Of a stretch of 64,000 nt of DNA, positions 16,057 to 23,781 are shown in pieces. The DNA comes from CAMCXT01 sp040403315. GTDB lineage: Bacteria > Bacteroidota > Bacteroidia > M30B66. The translations under genes were made by a program, and so were the position numbers. The stretch covers positions 310,001 to 374,000 of the forward strand of contig JBBAKX010000002.1 in assembly GCA_040403315.1 (NCBI GenBank). The letters run 5' to 3'. The notes beneath the pieces were generated by a model, which saw nothing but the letters and a program-made list of their open reading frames with translations, did not search any database and had not been told where the DNA came from. Within the stretch, counting starts at the first letter, position 1; each line of letters starts with the position of its first letter.

Positions 16057-16554
16057 TTATGTGTGTAGAAACTTTTCTTTCAACAAGGCCATTTTGATAG
16101 CTGTGGAGGCCGCTTCATCGCCTTTGTTGCCATGAATACCACCACATCGATCAAAAGCTTGTTGCATGTTATTTACGGTGAGTACACCATATATCACTGG
16201 CGTTGTTTGCGTGCTGCAAAGATTGGCCAAACCTTGTGTTACACCTTGGCAGATGTAATCGAAGTGCGGTGTATCGCCGCGCACAACCACACCGATGCAA
16301 ATCACAGCATCAGCATTACTCATATGAGCGGCCATCGTAGCAGCTGAAACCAATTCCCAAGAACCTGGCACTGAAATCACACGGATTTTAATGGAATCAG
16401 CACCGTTAGCGATTAAGGTTTCGATGCAACCTTTCTCTAATGCAGAAGTGATTTCACGGTTCCATTCTGCAACGATAACAGTAAAATGAAAATGGTCAAT
16501 GCTACCTGCATTGACCATTTTTTCTGATGATAAGTTTTTTTGTGCGCTAGACAT
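16057..16554 (-). CDS. ribH: 6,7-dimethyl-8-ribityllumazine synthase
   Basis: 165 residues, the usual size. It condenses 5-amino-6-ribitylaminouracil with 3,4-dihydroxybutanone phosphate in riboflavin synthesis. Visible landmarks: the aryl-binding AEWN, VPGSWEL (normally VPGAFE), and VVVRGDTPHFDY with catalytic His97; the C-terminal NKGDEAASTAIKMA helix. The ATG overlaps the stop of the upstream TPR gene (TAATG), so the two are coupled. The TPR-ribH pair beside recF is a common flavobacterial arrangement. Confidence 0.96.
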   Translation of the reverse strand: MSSAQKNLSSEKMVNAGSIDHFHFTVIVAEWNREITSALEKGCIETLIANGADSIKIRVISVPGSWELVSAATMAAHMSNADAVICIGVVVRGDTPHFDYICQGVTQGLANLCSTQTTPVIYGVLTVNNMQQAFDRCGGIHGNKGDEAASTAIKMALLKEKFLHT

Positions 16555-17255
16555 TATTTGCCACCTTTTTGCTTGAGCATAAGTTCTGCACGAGCAATAT
16601 ATTTTTCAGCTTCACGGCCTTCTGAAGACTGGAAGTATTCTGTACGAATTTTATTGTAAGCCTCAAGTGCTTTTGTGTAATCGCCTTTTCCTTCGTAAGC
16701 CAATGCTGCTTTCATCAAGAACATAGGAGTTGTGAAAGAGTTTTCGTTTTTACCTGCTGCTTTCACATACAAATCGATAGCTTCATCAACCTTACCGAGT
16801 TCCATTGTAGCATCACCTTTCACACCCAAAGACATTGCGCCTAGAATGATATCGTCTGCATCAAATTGATCCATCTGATCAATTGATTCTTGATATTTAC
16901 CGAGGTTCAAATAGCAAACACCAGCATAGTAATGCGCTAGGTTTCCAGTTTTGGTACCGCCGTAGTTTTCGATGATTGAAAGGAATCCTTCAGCTTTGTC
17001 TTTACCGTTAAGTGCAAGATTGAAAGAATCTTTCTCGAAATAACGTTCAGCACGGAAAATAGCTGATTGTGCTTCTACCTCAAGCGGCTTCACAACAAAT
17101 TGTTGGTAAGCTAAATACCCACCAACCACTACGATTATTCCGGCTAAAACGCCTAAAAGGACATTACGGTTCTTTTCAATAAAAAGCTCTGATTTTGAGA
17201 GAGCATCTTCAACGTTTGCAATCGGATCTTTTGTTGTTTCGGTTTTCTGAGACAT
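16554..17255 (-). CDS. Membrane-anchored TPR protein (YfgM-like)
   Basis: 233 residues. A short cytoplasmic N-terminus (NVEDALSKSELFIEKNRN), one membrane helix (VLLGVLAGIIVVVGGYLAYQQF), then three to four TPR-like repeats (AHYYAGVCYLNLGKYQESIDQM, LGVKGDATMELGKVDEAIDLY, LMKAALAYEGKGDYTKALEAYNKI). The topology matches YfgM/Anc-type periplasmic TPR proteins that assist envelope chaperones. It is divergent from recF and overlaps ribH. Confidence 0.85.
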   Translation of the reverse strand: MSQKTETTKDPIANVEDALSKSELFIEKNRNVLLGVLAGIIVVVGGYLAYQQFVVKPLEVEAQSAIFRAERYFEKDSFNLALNGKDKAEGFLSIIENYGGTKTGNLAHYYAGVCYLNLGKYQESIDQMDQFDADDIILGAMSLGVKGDATMELGKVDEAIDLYVKAAGKNENSFTTPMFLMKAALAYEGKGDYTKALEAYNKIRTEYFQSSEGREAEKYIARAELMLKQKGGK

Positions 17256-17379
17256 AATTTATATCACGCAAAATGAGGCGCAAAAATAGATTTTTTTTCG
17301 AATCAAAAGCCATGAAATGAAAAGATAGATGCAAATTAGTGCGATGCTTGATTTTGTGAAGAAGTTACAATTACACATA

Positions 17380-17411
17380 TTGTCAATTTCAGCGCCTCCC
17401 TCCTATCTTTG
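17380..17411 (+). promoter_or_regulatory. recF promoter abutting the start codon
   Basis: TTG at 17380-17382, a 21-nt spacer, then TATCTTTG at 17404-17411. The recF ATG is only 6 nt after the -7 box, so transcription probably starts at or next to the start codon. Confidence 0.75.
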
Positions 17412-17417
17412 CAAATA

Positions 17418-18512
17418 ATGAAACTCAAGAGCCTTTCGCTGGTAAATTTCAGAAGTCACCGTGATGCCGCATACAACTTCACGGAGGATGTGGCTGTATT
17501 CACAGGGCCAAACGGCGTTGGAAAAACCAATGTTCTTGACGCGATTTACTACCTGTCTTTTTGCAAGGGATTTCTCAATCCAACCGATTCACAAAACATC
17601 CATTTAGGTGAGCCTTTTTTCTTGATTGAAGGAAAATTCAAGCTCAATGAGAAAAACGAACAGATCTCTTGCGGTTTGAAACGTGGTCAAACTAAAATCT
17701 TCAAACGCAACAGCAAGGAATACGCAAAGCTTTCCGAACATATTGGTTTGTTTCCATTGGTTTTGATTGCTCCAACCGATATTGTACTGATCTCAGGAGG
17801 TAGTGAAGAACGCAGGAAGTTCACCGATACTGTGATTTCTCAATTCGACCGCAATTACCTCGAACACCTCATTCGGTACAACAAAATTGTACAGCAACGC
17901 AATGCCTTCCTCCGACAGGGGCAAAACGACCGCTCGATGCTCGAAGTGCTGAATATGCAGCTTTGCAGGTATGCTCCAGAAATATACGAGGCGCGAAAAT
18001 CCTTTTTAAATCGAATTGCTCCGTTGTTTAGCAAGTACTATCAAATCCTCAGCAACCACAACGAGGAGGTGAGTTTGGTGTACGATTCTGGCTTGAATGA
18101 ATACCCGATGGAAGATCTTCTCGAACGTTCTGTAGAGCGCGATCGGGTAATGCAATATACCACAGAAGGCATCCACAAAGACGACCTCGAAATTCGTGTA
18201 AATGGCTTTCCATTAAGACGTTATGCCAGTCAAGGGCAACAGAAATCGATCCTCATTGCACTAAAACTTGCACAGTTTGATGTGATGGCAGAACTAAAGG
18301 GCGTCAAGCCGCTGCTATTGCTCGACGATATCTTCGAAAAGCTAGATCAAGAAAGAATTACAGCTCTGATGACCTTGGTGAGTCAACAGCATTTTGGTCA
18401 AATTTTTATCACCGATTCTCACCCGGAACGGGTAACCGATATTTTGGGCTCAATCGATTGTCCTTACGACCGTTTTAGCATCGAATTGTTGCAGCAAACA
18501 AATCAAGATTGA
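17418..18512 (+). CDS. recF: DNA replication and repair protein RecF
   Basis: 364 residues. Walker A is GPNGVGKT at 30-37, the signature-like YASQGQQKS lies near residue 280, and Walker B LLLLDDIFEKLD starts at 299. RecF loads RecA at gaps with RecO/RecR. The ATG at 17418 is chosen over an upstream in-frame TTG (17409), which would lie inside the -7 box. The C-terminus reads ELLQQTNQD; the DNA coding this tail recurs at 20301-20324 just before the DUF721 gene, beyond the hip cassette, so this 3' end may have been supplied or duplicated by an insertion. Confidence 0.95.
   Translation: MKLKSLSLVNFRSHRDAAYNFTEDVAVFTGPNGVGKTNVLDAIYYLSFCKGFLNPTDSQNIHLGEPFFLIEGKFKLNEKNEQISCGLKRGQTKIFKRNSKEYAKLSEHIGLFPLVLIAPTDIVLISGGSEERRKFTDTVISQFDRNYLEHLIRYNKIVQQRNAFLRQGQNDRSMLEVLNMQLCRYAPEIYEARKSFLNRIAPLFSKYYQILSNHNEEVSLVYDSGLNEYPMEDLLERSVERDRVMQYTTEGIHKDDLEIRVNGFPLRRYASQGQQKSILIALKLAQFDVMAELKGVKPLLLLDDIFEKLDQERITALMTLVSQQHFGQIFITDSHPERVTDILGSIDCPYDRFSIELLQQTNQD
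18489..18512. repeat. Direct repeat, left copy (recF 3' end)
   Basis: The last 24 nt of recF (CAGCAAACAAATCAAGATT within it). 22 of 24 positions match 20301-20324. Both copies can encode LQQTNQD followed by a stop. They bracket the hipB-hipS-hipT cassette like attL and attR. Confidence 0.75.
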
Positions 18513-18736
18513 TTTCAAAAACTTTACTGAATAAGACAAACTCTGCACTGATTTATTAGATAAACTCAATGCATCAAGGTCTAACTAAATAATTCTTGAT
18601 TGCGATATATTTGAATCTATTCGTTTGGAATCTTTGGAATAATGAATAGGCTGAAAAGAATTTCATCAAAGAAACAGGTTAGATAATTATTTCTACTTAC
18701 ATATAGCTTCAGCTCTTCTTTAAATAATTATACTCA

Positions 18737-18789
18737 TTTGCATATAATAAATTAATCTTCACTATTTTTGTATGCATATACATATAATA
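18737..18789 (+). promoter_or_regulatory. hip promoter with candidate HipB operators
   Basis: TTTG (18737-18740), 22-nt spacer, TATTTTTG (18763-18770). The 9-mer CATATAATA occurs at 18741-18749 and again at 18781-18789, exactly 40 bp apart, and the palindrome TATGCATA lies at 18771-18778. Repeats on both sides of the -7 box suit autorepression by HipB. Confidence 0.65.
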
Positions 18790-19013
18790 TGAGCACAATT
18801 GCCAATTTTGTAAAAGTTCGGCGTAAACAATTAAAACTCTCCCAAGATAAATTCGCTGAGAAAGCCGGTGTTGCCTTAACCGTGATAAGAAAAATCGAGC
18901 AAGGAAAGGACAATCTTAGTTTATCTAAAGTAAATCAAGTCCTTAATATGTTCGGTCATGAATTAGGTCCAATAAAAGAGAATTATGCGTCAGGGAACAG
19001 TGAAATACAATAA
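18789..19013 (+). CDS. hipB: HipB-like XRE antitoxin / autorepressor
   Basis: 74 residues from ATG 18789, wholly an XRE helix-turn-helix (VKVRRKQLKLSQDKFAEKAGVALTVIRKIEQGKDNLSLSKVNQVLNMFG). The frame is open back to 18768, but that would run into the promoter. It overlaps the next gene by 29 bp. With HipS and HipT it forms a HipBST-type module: it should repress its own promoter and join the toxin complex. Confidence 0.88.
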   Translation: MSTIANFVKVRRKQLKLSQDKFAEKAGVALTVIRKIEQGKDNLSLSKVNQVLNMFGHELGPIKENYASGNSEIQ

Positions 19014-19320
19014 CATTCTGGCAGGAATCCTAACAGAGGATGATGAAGGAGTTTATCGTTTTGCATACGAAAAAGCTTATTTCGAGAAATATCCTAACCA
19101 GTTTATTTGTTTTTCGATGCCTGTTACATTGAACGTTTATAGCAGTAAAAAGCTATTTCCATTTTTTGATGGACTAATTCCAGAAGGGTGGTTATTAAAC
19201 ATTGCATCTGAAAGATGGAAAATCAATAAAAATGATCGCATGGGTCTGCTATTATCGTGTTGCCAAAATGCAATAGGTTCGGTAAGTGTTCATCCAATCA
19301 ACACAAAAAATGATGAATAA
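18985..19320 (+). CDS. hipS: HipS-like small subunit (HipA N-terminal subdomain)
   Basis: 111 residues matching the HipA N-terminal domain: YNNILAGILTEDDEGVYRFAYEKAYF, ISFSMPVTL-like FSMPVTLNVY, then LFPFFDGLIPEGWLLNIASERW and NDRMGLLLSCCQNAIGSVSV. In one-piece HipA these features precede the kinase core; here a stop separates them. In studied HipBST systems the HipS protein, not HipB, neutralises the kinase. It overlaps hipB upstream and the kinase gene downstream (ATG 19310 lies before the stop at 19320). Confidence 0.88.
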   Translation: MRQGTVKYNNILAGILTEDDEGVYRFAYEKAYFEKYPNQFICFSMPVTLNVYSSKKLFPFFDGLIPEGWLLNIASERWKINKNDRMGLLLSCCQNAIGSVSVHPINTKNDE

Positions 19321-20257
19321 GTGTTTATCATGTTACCAAGCTTTGGTTGAAGGAGTAGTAGATTATCATCCCCATTGTGCAAGAGCATTTTTTGGAGTGA
19401 AGGGCGCTCCAAGCCTACCTTACAATCTTTCTGATATGGAAAGACTAGCTAAAGAAGTGGCTGAATTGTCAATCTCTGTTCCTGGCGTTCAACCAAAACT
19501 ATCAATGGGCTGGATTAAAACAACTTTAGAAAATGGGAGACAAGGCAGATTAACAATAACTGATGCATTAGGTGGCAATTACATATTAAAACCACAAAAT
19601 TCAGAATTCCCCCAGATGCCTGAAAATGAGCATCTTTCCATGATGTTGGCAAAACTTTTTGAGATTGAAATTGTGCCTGCAAACTTAATACGATTGGCGT
19701 CGGGCGAATTATGCTATATCACCAAGAGAATCGACAGAAATGACGATGGATCTAAAAATCACATGATCGATTTTCTGCAAATTCTAGAGCTTGCTGATAA
19801 GTATATGGGTACCATGGAAATGCTTGGTAAAAAAATTGGGGAACTTTCAGAAAACACCTTATTGGATAAGTTTCGATTTTTAGAATTAACTATTTTCAAC
19901 TATATAACTGGAAATAATGATATGCACCTTAAAAACTACTCGATGTATTTATTCAAGAATGGCTGGGTACTTTCGCCTTCTTATGATTTGTTAAATGTGA
20001 AAATCATATTGCCAAAAGACAAAGAAGATATTGCACTCATGCTTGGTGGGAAAAAAGAGAATTTCAACAAGATTTATTTTGATCAATTGGGACAGGTTCT
20101 AAAATTAAATAGTAAACAGGTAAGCTCTATCTATCTAAGGCTGCAGAAGTGGATTCCCGAAGCACTTCAATTAATTGATAATTCATTTCTAGACTTAAAA
20201 GGAAAAGTCGAATTCAAAAAAATCGTTGAATCGCGAGTGGCTAAACTCATTAAATAA
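19310..20257 (+). CDS. hipT: HipT-like serine/threonine kinase toxin
   Basis: 315 residues. An N-terminal knuckle (C5, C8, H20 or H22, C23 in CLSCY...YHPHC) precedes the kinase core: Gly-rich loop ISVPGVQPKLSMG (54-66), ATP-binding K94 in YILKP, catalytic NNDMHLKN (202-209, D204), and metal-binding D226 in SPSYDLL. HipT toxins phosphorylate aminoacyl-tRNA synthetases and arrest growth; Ser55 near the loop could be the autophosphorylation site. All catalytic residues are present, so it looks active. It lies between recF and DUF721, genes that are normally neighbours. Confidence 0.9.
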   Translation: MMNKCLSCYQALVEGVVDYHPHCARAFFGVKGAPSLPYNLSDMERLAKEVAELSISVPGVQPKLSMGWIKTTLENGRQGRLTITDALGGNYILKPQNSEFPQMPENEHLSMMLAKLFEIEIVPANLIRLASGELCYITKRIDRNDDGSKNHMIDFLQILELADKYMGTMEMLGKKIGELSENTLLDKFRFLELTIFNYITGNNDMHLKNYSMYLFKNGWVLSPSYDLLNVKIILPKDKEDIALMLGGKKENFNKIYFDQLGQVLKLNSKQVSSIYLRLQKWIPEALQLIDNSFLDLKGKVEFKKIVESRVAKLIK

Positions 20258-20300
20258 ATTTATTTAATAGCTAATTTCATTGATAACTTAGAAACTGAAA

Positions 20301-20324
20301 TTGCAGCAAACCAATCAAGATTAA
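20301..20324. repeat. Direct repeat, right copy (remnant of recF 3' end)
   Basis: Reads, in the right frame, KLKLQQTNQD then TAA, against IELLQQTNQD then TGA at the end of recF. It lies 20 bp before the DUF721 start and holds the TTG of a TTG-N21-TACCTTTA promoter-like pair (20302-20333). Taken together, it looks like the old recF terminus displaced by the hip cassette. Confidence 0.72.
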
Positions 20325-20343
20325 GTACCTTTATTGCTTCAAA

Positions 20344-20643
20344 ATGGCTAAAAGAAAATCCAACGAAAGTCCGGTTTCAGATCTTATCGATTTGATGATG
20401 AGCCAGTATGGATTATCGGAAGGCTATAAAGAATACCAATTGATTCAGGCATGGTCGGAAGTTGCGGGCGTTATGGTCGCCAATCGCACTTCGTCGATAA
20501 GGATCCAACATGGCGTTTACTACGTTACGATCGATTCTCCAGCTCTTCGCTCCGAGTTGAGTTTCTTGCGTGCAGGATTGCTTCAACGCCTCAATGAAAT
20601 CGCAGGCAGTCGATTTCCTATCAAAGACATTGTATTTCGATAA
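20344..20643 (+). CDS. DUF721 (DciA-like) protein
   Basis: 99 residues: a basic N-terminus (MAKRKSNESP), then the DUF721 pattern DLIDLMMSQYGLSEGYKEYQLIQAWSEVAGVMVANRT, VYYVTIDSPALRSELSFLRAGLLQRLNEIAG. In Bacteroidota it usually follows recF directly. Some DUF721 proteins (DciA) load the replicative helicase. Here it is separated from recF by 1.8 kb of hip genes. Only 1 bp separates it from the convergent diheme gene. Confidence 0.88.
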   Translation: MAKRKSNESPVSDLIDLMMSQYGLSEGYKEYQLIQAWSEVAGVMVANRTSSIRIQHGVYYVTIDSPALRSELSFLRAGLLQRLNEIAGSRFPIKDIVFR

Positions 20644-20644
20644 C

Positions 20645-21736
20645 TTAAGGTTTGCTGTAACGCGGATCGTTGATCATTTCGTAATCGGTGAGCATTTTCA
20701 AAAAGGCTACCAACGCTGCTTTGTCTTCAGTTGAAAGCTGCAAACCACCTGGCATTTGTGGGCCAAACGAGCCATCCAAAGTGCTAGAGCTCTTCACTTG
20801 ATTGTAGTGCTCAACAACCTCTTCAAGTGTATTGAATCTTCCGTCGTGCATGTATGGTGGAGTAAGTTCGATGTTTCGCAAACTCGTCACTTTAAATTTC
20901 GCACGGTCTTCAGACAAACCCGTAACTATCTCACGACCAAAATCCACGAAATCTGTATCTTCATCCAATCCGTTGTTTAAATATCGGTCGTTTTCGAAAT
21001 TGTCTCCGCCATGACAGTGGCGACAATCAGCACCTGAAGCATCCGGAAACGCTGGATTGTACTCAGTATTAAATAGAAACTTTCCTCTTTCTTCTTGCGC
21101 AGTGAGGCTCACATTGCCTTTCAGATATTCGTCATATTTGGAACTGTTCGAGACGATCGAATACATAAATTGTTCGAGTGCTTTCCCAATCAATTCGGTT
21201 GATACACTTGATGTTCCGAAAGCCTTTTTGAATTGAGCTGGATAATTTGATGAAGCCTGAAGTTCTGAAACCAATTCAGGAAGCATCTGATGCATTTCAA
21301 TTGGATCTTGGATGGGAATCAATGCCTGATCGCGCAGCAATGTTGTTCTTCCATCCCAAAAGAAACCGCTGGTATTCCATAGTAAATTAAAAACCGCCAT
21401 GGCTTGACGGCCACCTTGGATTCCATCAATTCCAGCTGAAAAACGGTTGGTATCCGAAAATGCATTTTGTTGCTTATGGCAACTGGCGCAAGACATAGAA
21501 TTGTTTCCAGAAAGGAGATTATCGTAAAACAACATCCTGCCTAATTTCACGCCTTCAACCGTGAGCTGATTGTCGGAAGGAATATTGGGCGTAGGGAAAA
21601 TGCCGTAATCAATCGAATAGGCTCCATTTTCTTCGGTTGGCACTTCGTCTTTAGGCTCTTCGGCTTTTTTACATGCAACGAATATGATCGAAACCAATAA
21701 AAACCAAGAAGTGTATTTTACGAATTGTTTCTTCAT
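20645..21736 (-). CDS. Diheme cytochrome c peroxidase / MauG-MbnH-like lipoprotein, second copy
   Basis: 363 residues. Lipoprotein signal (FLLVSIIFVAC, Cys22). Two heme c sites: CASCH at 83-87 and CRHCH at 238-242. Other family landmarks: LGRMLFYDNLLSGNNSMSCASCHKQQNAFSD, ALIPIQDPIEMH, PPYMHDGRFNTLEEVVEHYN. It is the last gene of a three-gene operon with another diheme protein (4-bp overlap) and an MbnP-like protein. Proteins of this superfamily either reduce peroxide or oxidise a protein substrate; the MbnP neighbour favours the latter for at least one copy. Confidence 0.9.
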   Translation of the reverse strand: MKKQFVKYTSWFLLVSIIFVACKKAEEPKDEVPTEENGAYSIDYGIFPTPNIPSDNQLTVEGVKLGRMLFYDNLLSGNNSMSCASCHKQQNAFSDTNRFSAGIDGIQGGRQAMAVFNLLWNTSGFFWDGRTTLLRDQALIPIQDPIEMHQMLPELVSELQASSNYPAQFKKAFGTSSVSTELIGKALEQFMYSIVSNSSKYDEYLKGNVSLTAQEERGKFLFNTEYNPAFPDASGADCRHCHGGDNFENDRYLNNGLDEDTDFVDFGREIVTGLSEDRAKFKVTSLRNIELTPPYMHDGRFNTLEEVVEHYNQVKSSSTLDGSFGPQMPGGLQLSTEDKAALVAFLKMLTDYEMINDPRYSKP

Positions 21737-22755
21737 GGACGAAATTTCGAGTTTCCTGCAAAAGCAGCGTCGGTTAAAGATTTTAAGAAAGCCACAAGGT
21801 CATCTTTTTCTTCTTGGGTTAATCCCAAAGGCTTCAGGAATTGACTTTTATTGGGATGAATTGCTCCACCTGCATTATAGTGCTCAACAATGCTTTCGAG
21901 CGTTTGTTTAGAACCATCGTGCATGTATGGAGCAGTAAGTTCAATGTTTCTCAAACTCGGCACTTTGAATTTCGCACGATCCGTGTCAATTCCAGTTACC
22001 CGAAAACGACCAGAGTCGGCGTAAACAGTGTATAATCCGTTGTTTTCAAAGGCATAATTGGTAAAATCAAAACCGGTGTGGCACTTTGAACAATTGGTTT
22101 CATCGCTTAAAAAAAGCTGAAGTCCGCGTTTTTCCTGTTTATTGAGCGCTTCGAAATCACCTTTTTGAATGTAGGCATCGTAACGAGAATTACCGCTTAC
22201 CAACGAACGTTCGAACGTTGCAATCGCACGGGTAATCACAAATGGATCCATCTCACGGTTGTAGCTATTTTGTGCAGCTTCAACATATTCGGGCATTTGC
22301 TTTAAGCGCTCTGCAAGGTCAACGATATTGGTATTGAATTCATCGTGCTCTTGGACAGGCACTAAAATCTGCATTTCAAGTGTAGGAACTCCACCAGCGC
22401 GGGTGAAATAAGGATGATAAGCAACATTGGATAATGTAGGCGCATTTCCTCTTCCAACGGTACCATTGTCGCCTAAACTGCGGGCTACATTGTCGCTAAA
22501 TGCCAGTTCTGGCTTGTGACATGAACCGCAACTTACAGTATTGTTTAGCGATAGCGCCTTGTCATAAAATAGCTTCTTACCTAATTTCCAACGTTCAACG
22601 GTAAATTGGTTATCGTCGGGAAATTCGATTTTAGGAAACCCTGACGGGATAGGAAAAGGATCATTGCTCGCGGTGATTTCCGGAGCCTCTTTTTTACAGG
22701 CCGAAAGCACCAACAGCGCAAGAATGCCGCTTAGTAACCTCGGAAGCAACTGCAT
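21733..22755 (-). CDS. Diheme cytochrome c peroxidase / MbnH-like lipoprotein, first copy
   Basis: 340 residues. Lipobox LSAC (Cys20). Heme sites CGSCH at 76-80 and CSKCH at 222-226. LGKKLFYDKALSLNNTVSCGSC, MQILVPVQEHDEF and APYMHDGSKQTLESIVEHYN mark the MauG/CcpA superfamily. Its ATG overlaps the stop of the MbnP-like gene by 1 bp, and its stop overlaps the next diheme gene by 4 bp. In methanotroph mbn operons MbnH is encoded beside MbnP and converts a tryptophan of MbnP to kynurenine; the same pairing here makes it the likely MbnH counterpart. Confidence 0.9.
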   Translation of the reverse strand: MQLLPRLLSGILALLVLSACKKEAPEITASNDPFPIPSGFPKIEFPDDNQFTVERWKLGKKLFYDKALSLNNTVSCGSCHKPELAFSDNVARSLGDNGTVGRGNAPTLSNVAYHPYFTRAGGVPTLEMQILVPVQEHDEFNTNIVDLAERLKQMPEYVEAAQNSYNREMDPFVITRAIATFERSLVSGNSRYDAYIQKGDFEALNKQEKRGLQLFLSDETNCSKCHTGFDFTNYAFENNGLYTVYADSGRFRVTGIDTDRAKFKVPSLRNIELTAPYMHDGSKQTLESIVEHYNAGGAIHPNKSQFLKPLGLTQEEKDDLVAFLKSLTDAAFAGNSKFRP

Positions 22756-23708
22756 TATTCAACAACCACTTTGCTACGTAGCACTTCTTGGTTCAACAAA
22801 CGAACCTGAAGAATGTACAAACCACTTTGATCGATCGAAACTTTCTGAACACCAGATTGCTGCGCAGGTAGATCCATTACTTTACGACCAGATAGATCGA
22901 AGAGTTCAATTGAAGCAACTTGCTCATTCGAATTGATGTAAAAATCTCCATTAGATGGATTCGGGAATACTTTAAAATCATTCGCTTTTGAAACATCAAC
23001 ACTTAACGGTGAAGTTGCAGCTGCAGAAAAAACACGGTCTCTAAAATTCTGAATCATGGTAAGATCGGTTGCACCTGCACCATGATCGATTGGACCAGCA
23101 TTTACATTAATTCCGCGAACAGCTTCCAAATAATCAGCATCAATATTTATGTACACATTATCACCAGAATTCTCACCGTTAACTATGACAGTTTGTTCAA
23201 GATAGTTCACGTTTCCAAGGCAGTGCATTTCGAATCCAGTGTTTAAATTGGTTCCTGCTAGACCATCCACAGCTGCGAAAAAATATCCGGCAGCCCAACC
23301 CCAATGCATCGATGGTGATTGTGGAGCCAACGGATGATTCATTGGCCATTGGTTAGGATCTTGGTTGTTGATTGGAGCTGGAACACCGATATGAAACTTG
23401 ATACCTTCAACATTCGTAACGTTAAACGTACCAAGACTTTGAACTGCATTCATGAAAGCATCTGTCAAAATATAAGTATCTGTCGTAACAGGCGTTTCGA
23501 TACCGCCATCATGAACAATTGTAAAACCCGACATGTAATACTCAACTCTAGTAAATTTGAAAGTACTTCCAACATCATTGCTATTTGCGGCATTGTAGCT
23601 AAAGTTGGAATCACCTAGTTTGTGTTGAACTGTTAAAATCACATTTTTTTGTGCGAATGATGATGCCGACAAACTTAAAATGGCAATTGCCGTGTAAATT
23701 TTTTTCAT
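22755..23708 (-). CDS. MbnP-like protein with T9SS sorting domain
   Basis: 317 residues from ATG 23708, which sits 18 nt after a -7 box. Signal peptide, then the MbnP fold: LTVQHKLGDSNF, FKFTRVEYYMSGFTIV, IKFHIGVPAP, and the hallmark PSMHWGWAAGYFFAAVDG with H135, W136 and W138, followed by FEMHCLG. The C-terminal DFKVFPNPSNGDFY to VVVE is a type-A T9SS domain, so it should leave the cell. MbnP binds copper after a Trp is oxidised by the diheme MbnH; both partners lie directly downstream. Confidence 0.86.
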   Translation of the reverse strand: MKKIYTAIAILSLSASSFAQKNVILTVQHKLGDSNFSYNAANSNDVGSTFKFTRVEYYMSGFTIVHDGGIETPVTTDTYILTDAFMNAVQSLGTFNVTNVEGIKFHIGVPAPINNQDPNQWPMNHPLAPQSPSMHWGWAAGYFFAAVDGLAGTNLNTGFEMHCLGNVNYLEQTVIVNGENSGDNVYINIDADYLEAVRGINVNAGPIDHGAGATDLTMIQNFRDRVFSAAATSPLSVDVSKANDFKVFPNPSNGDFYINSNEQVASIELFDLSGRKVMDLPAQQSGVQKVSIDQSGLYILQVRLLNQEVLRSKVVVE

Positions 23709-23726
23709 GATTTGTGATGTTTGCGC

Positions 23727-23734
23727 CAAATCTA
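23727..23734 (-). promoter_or_regulatory. -7 box of the mbnP-diheme operon
   Basis: On the minus strand TAGATTTG. A TTTG lies 24 nt further upstream (23759-23762), slightly long. It implies a transcript separate from the MarR-like gene. Confidence 0.5.
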
Positions 23735-23781
23735 TAGAATTAAAGCGAGAATTATTAGCAAATTATCTTTAACTACATTCT

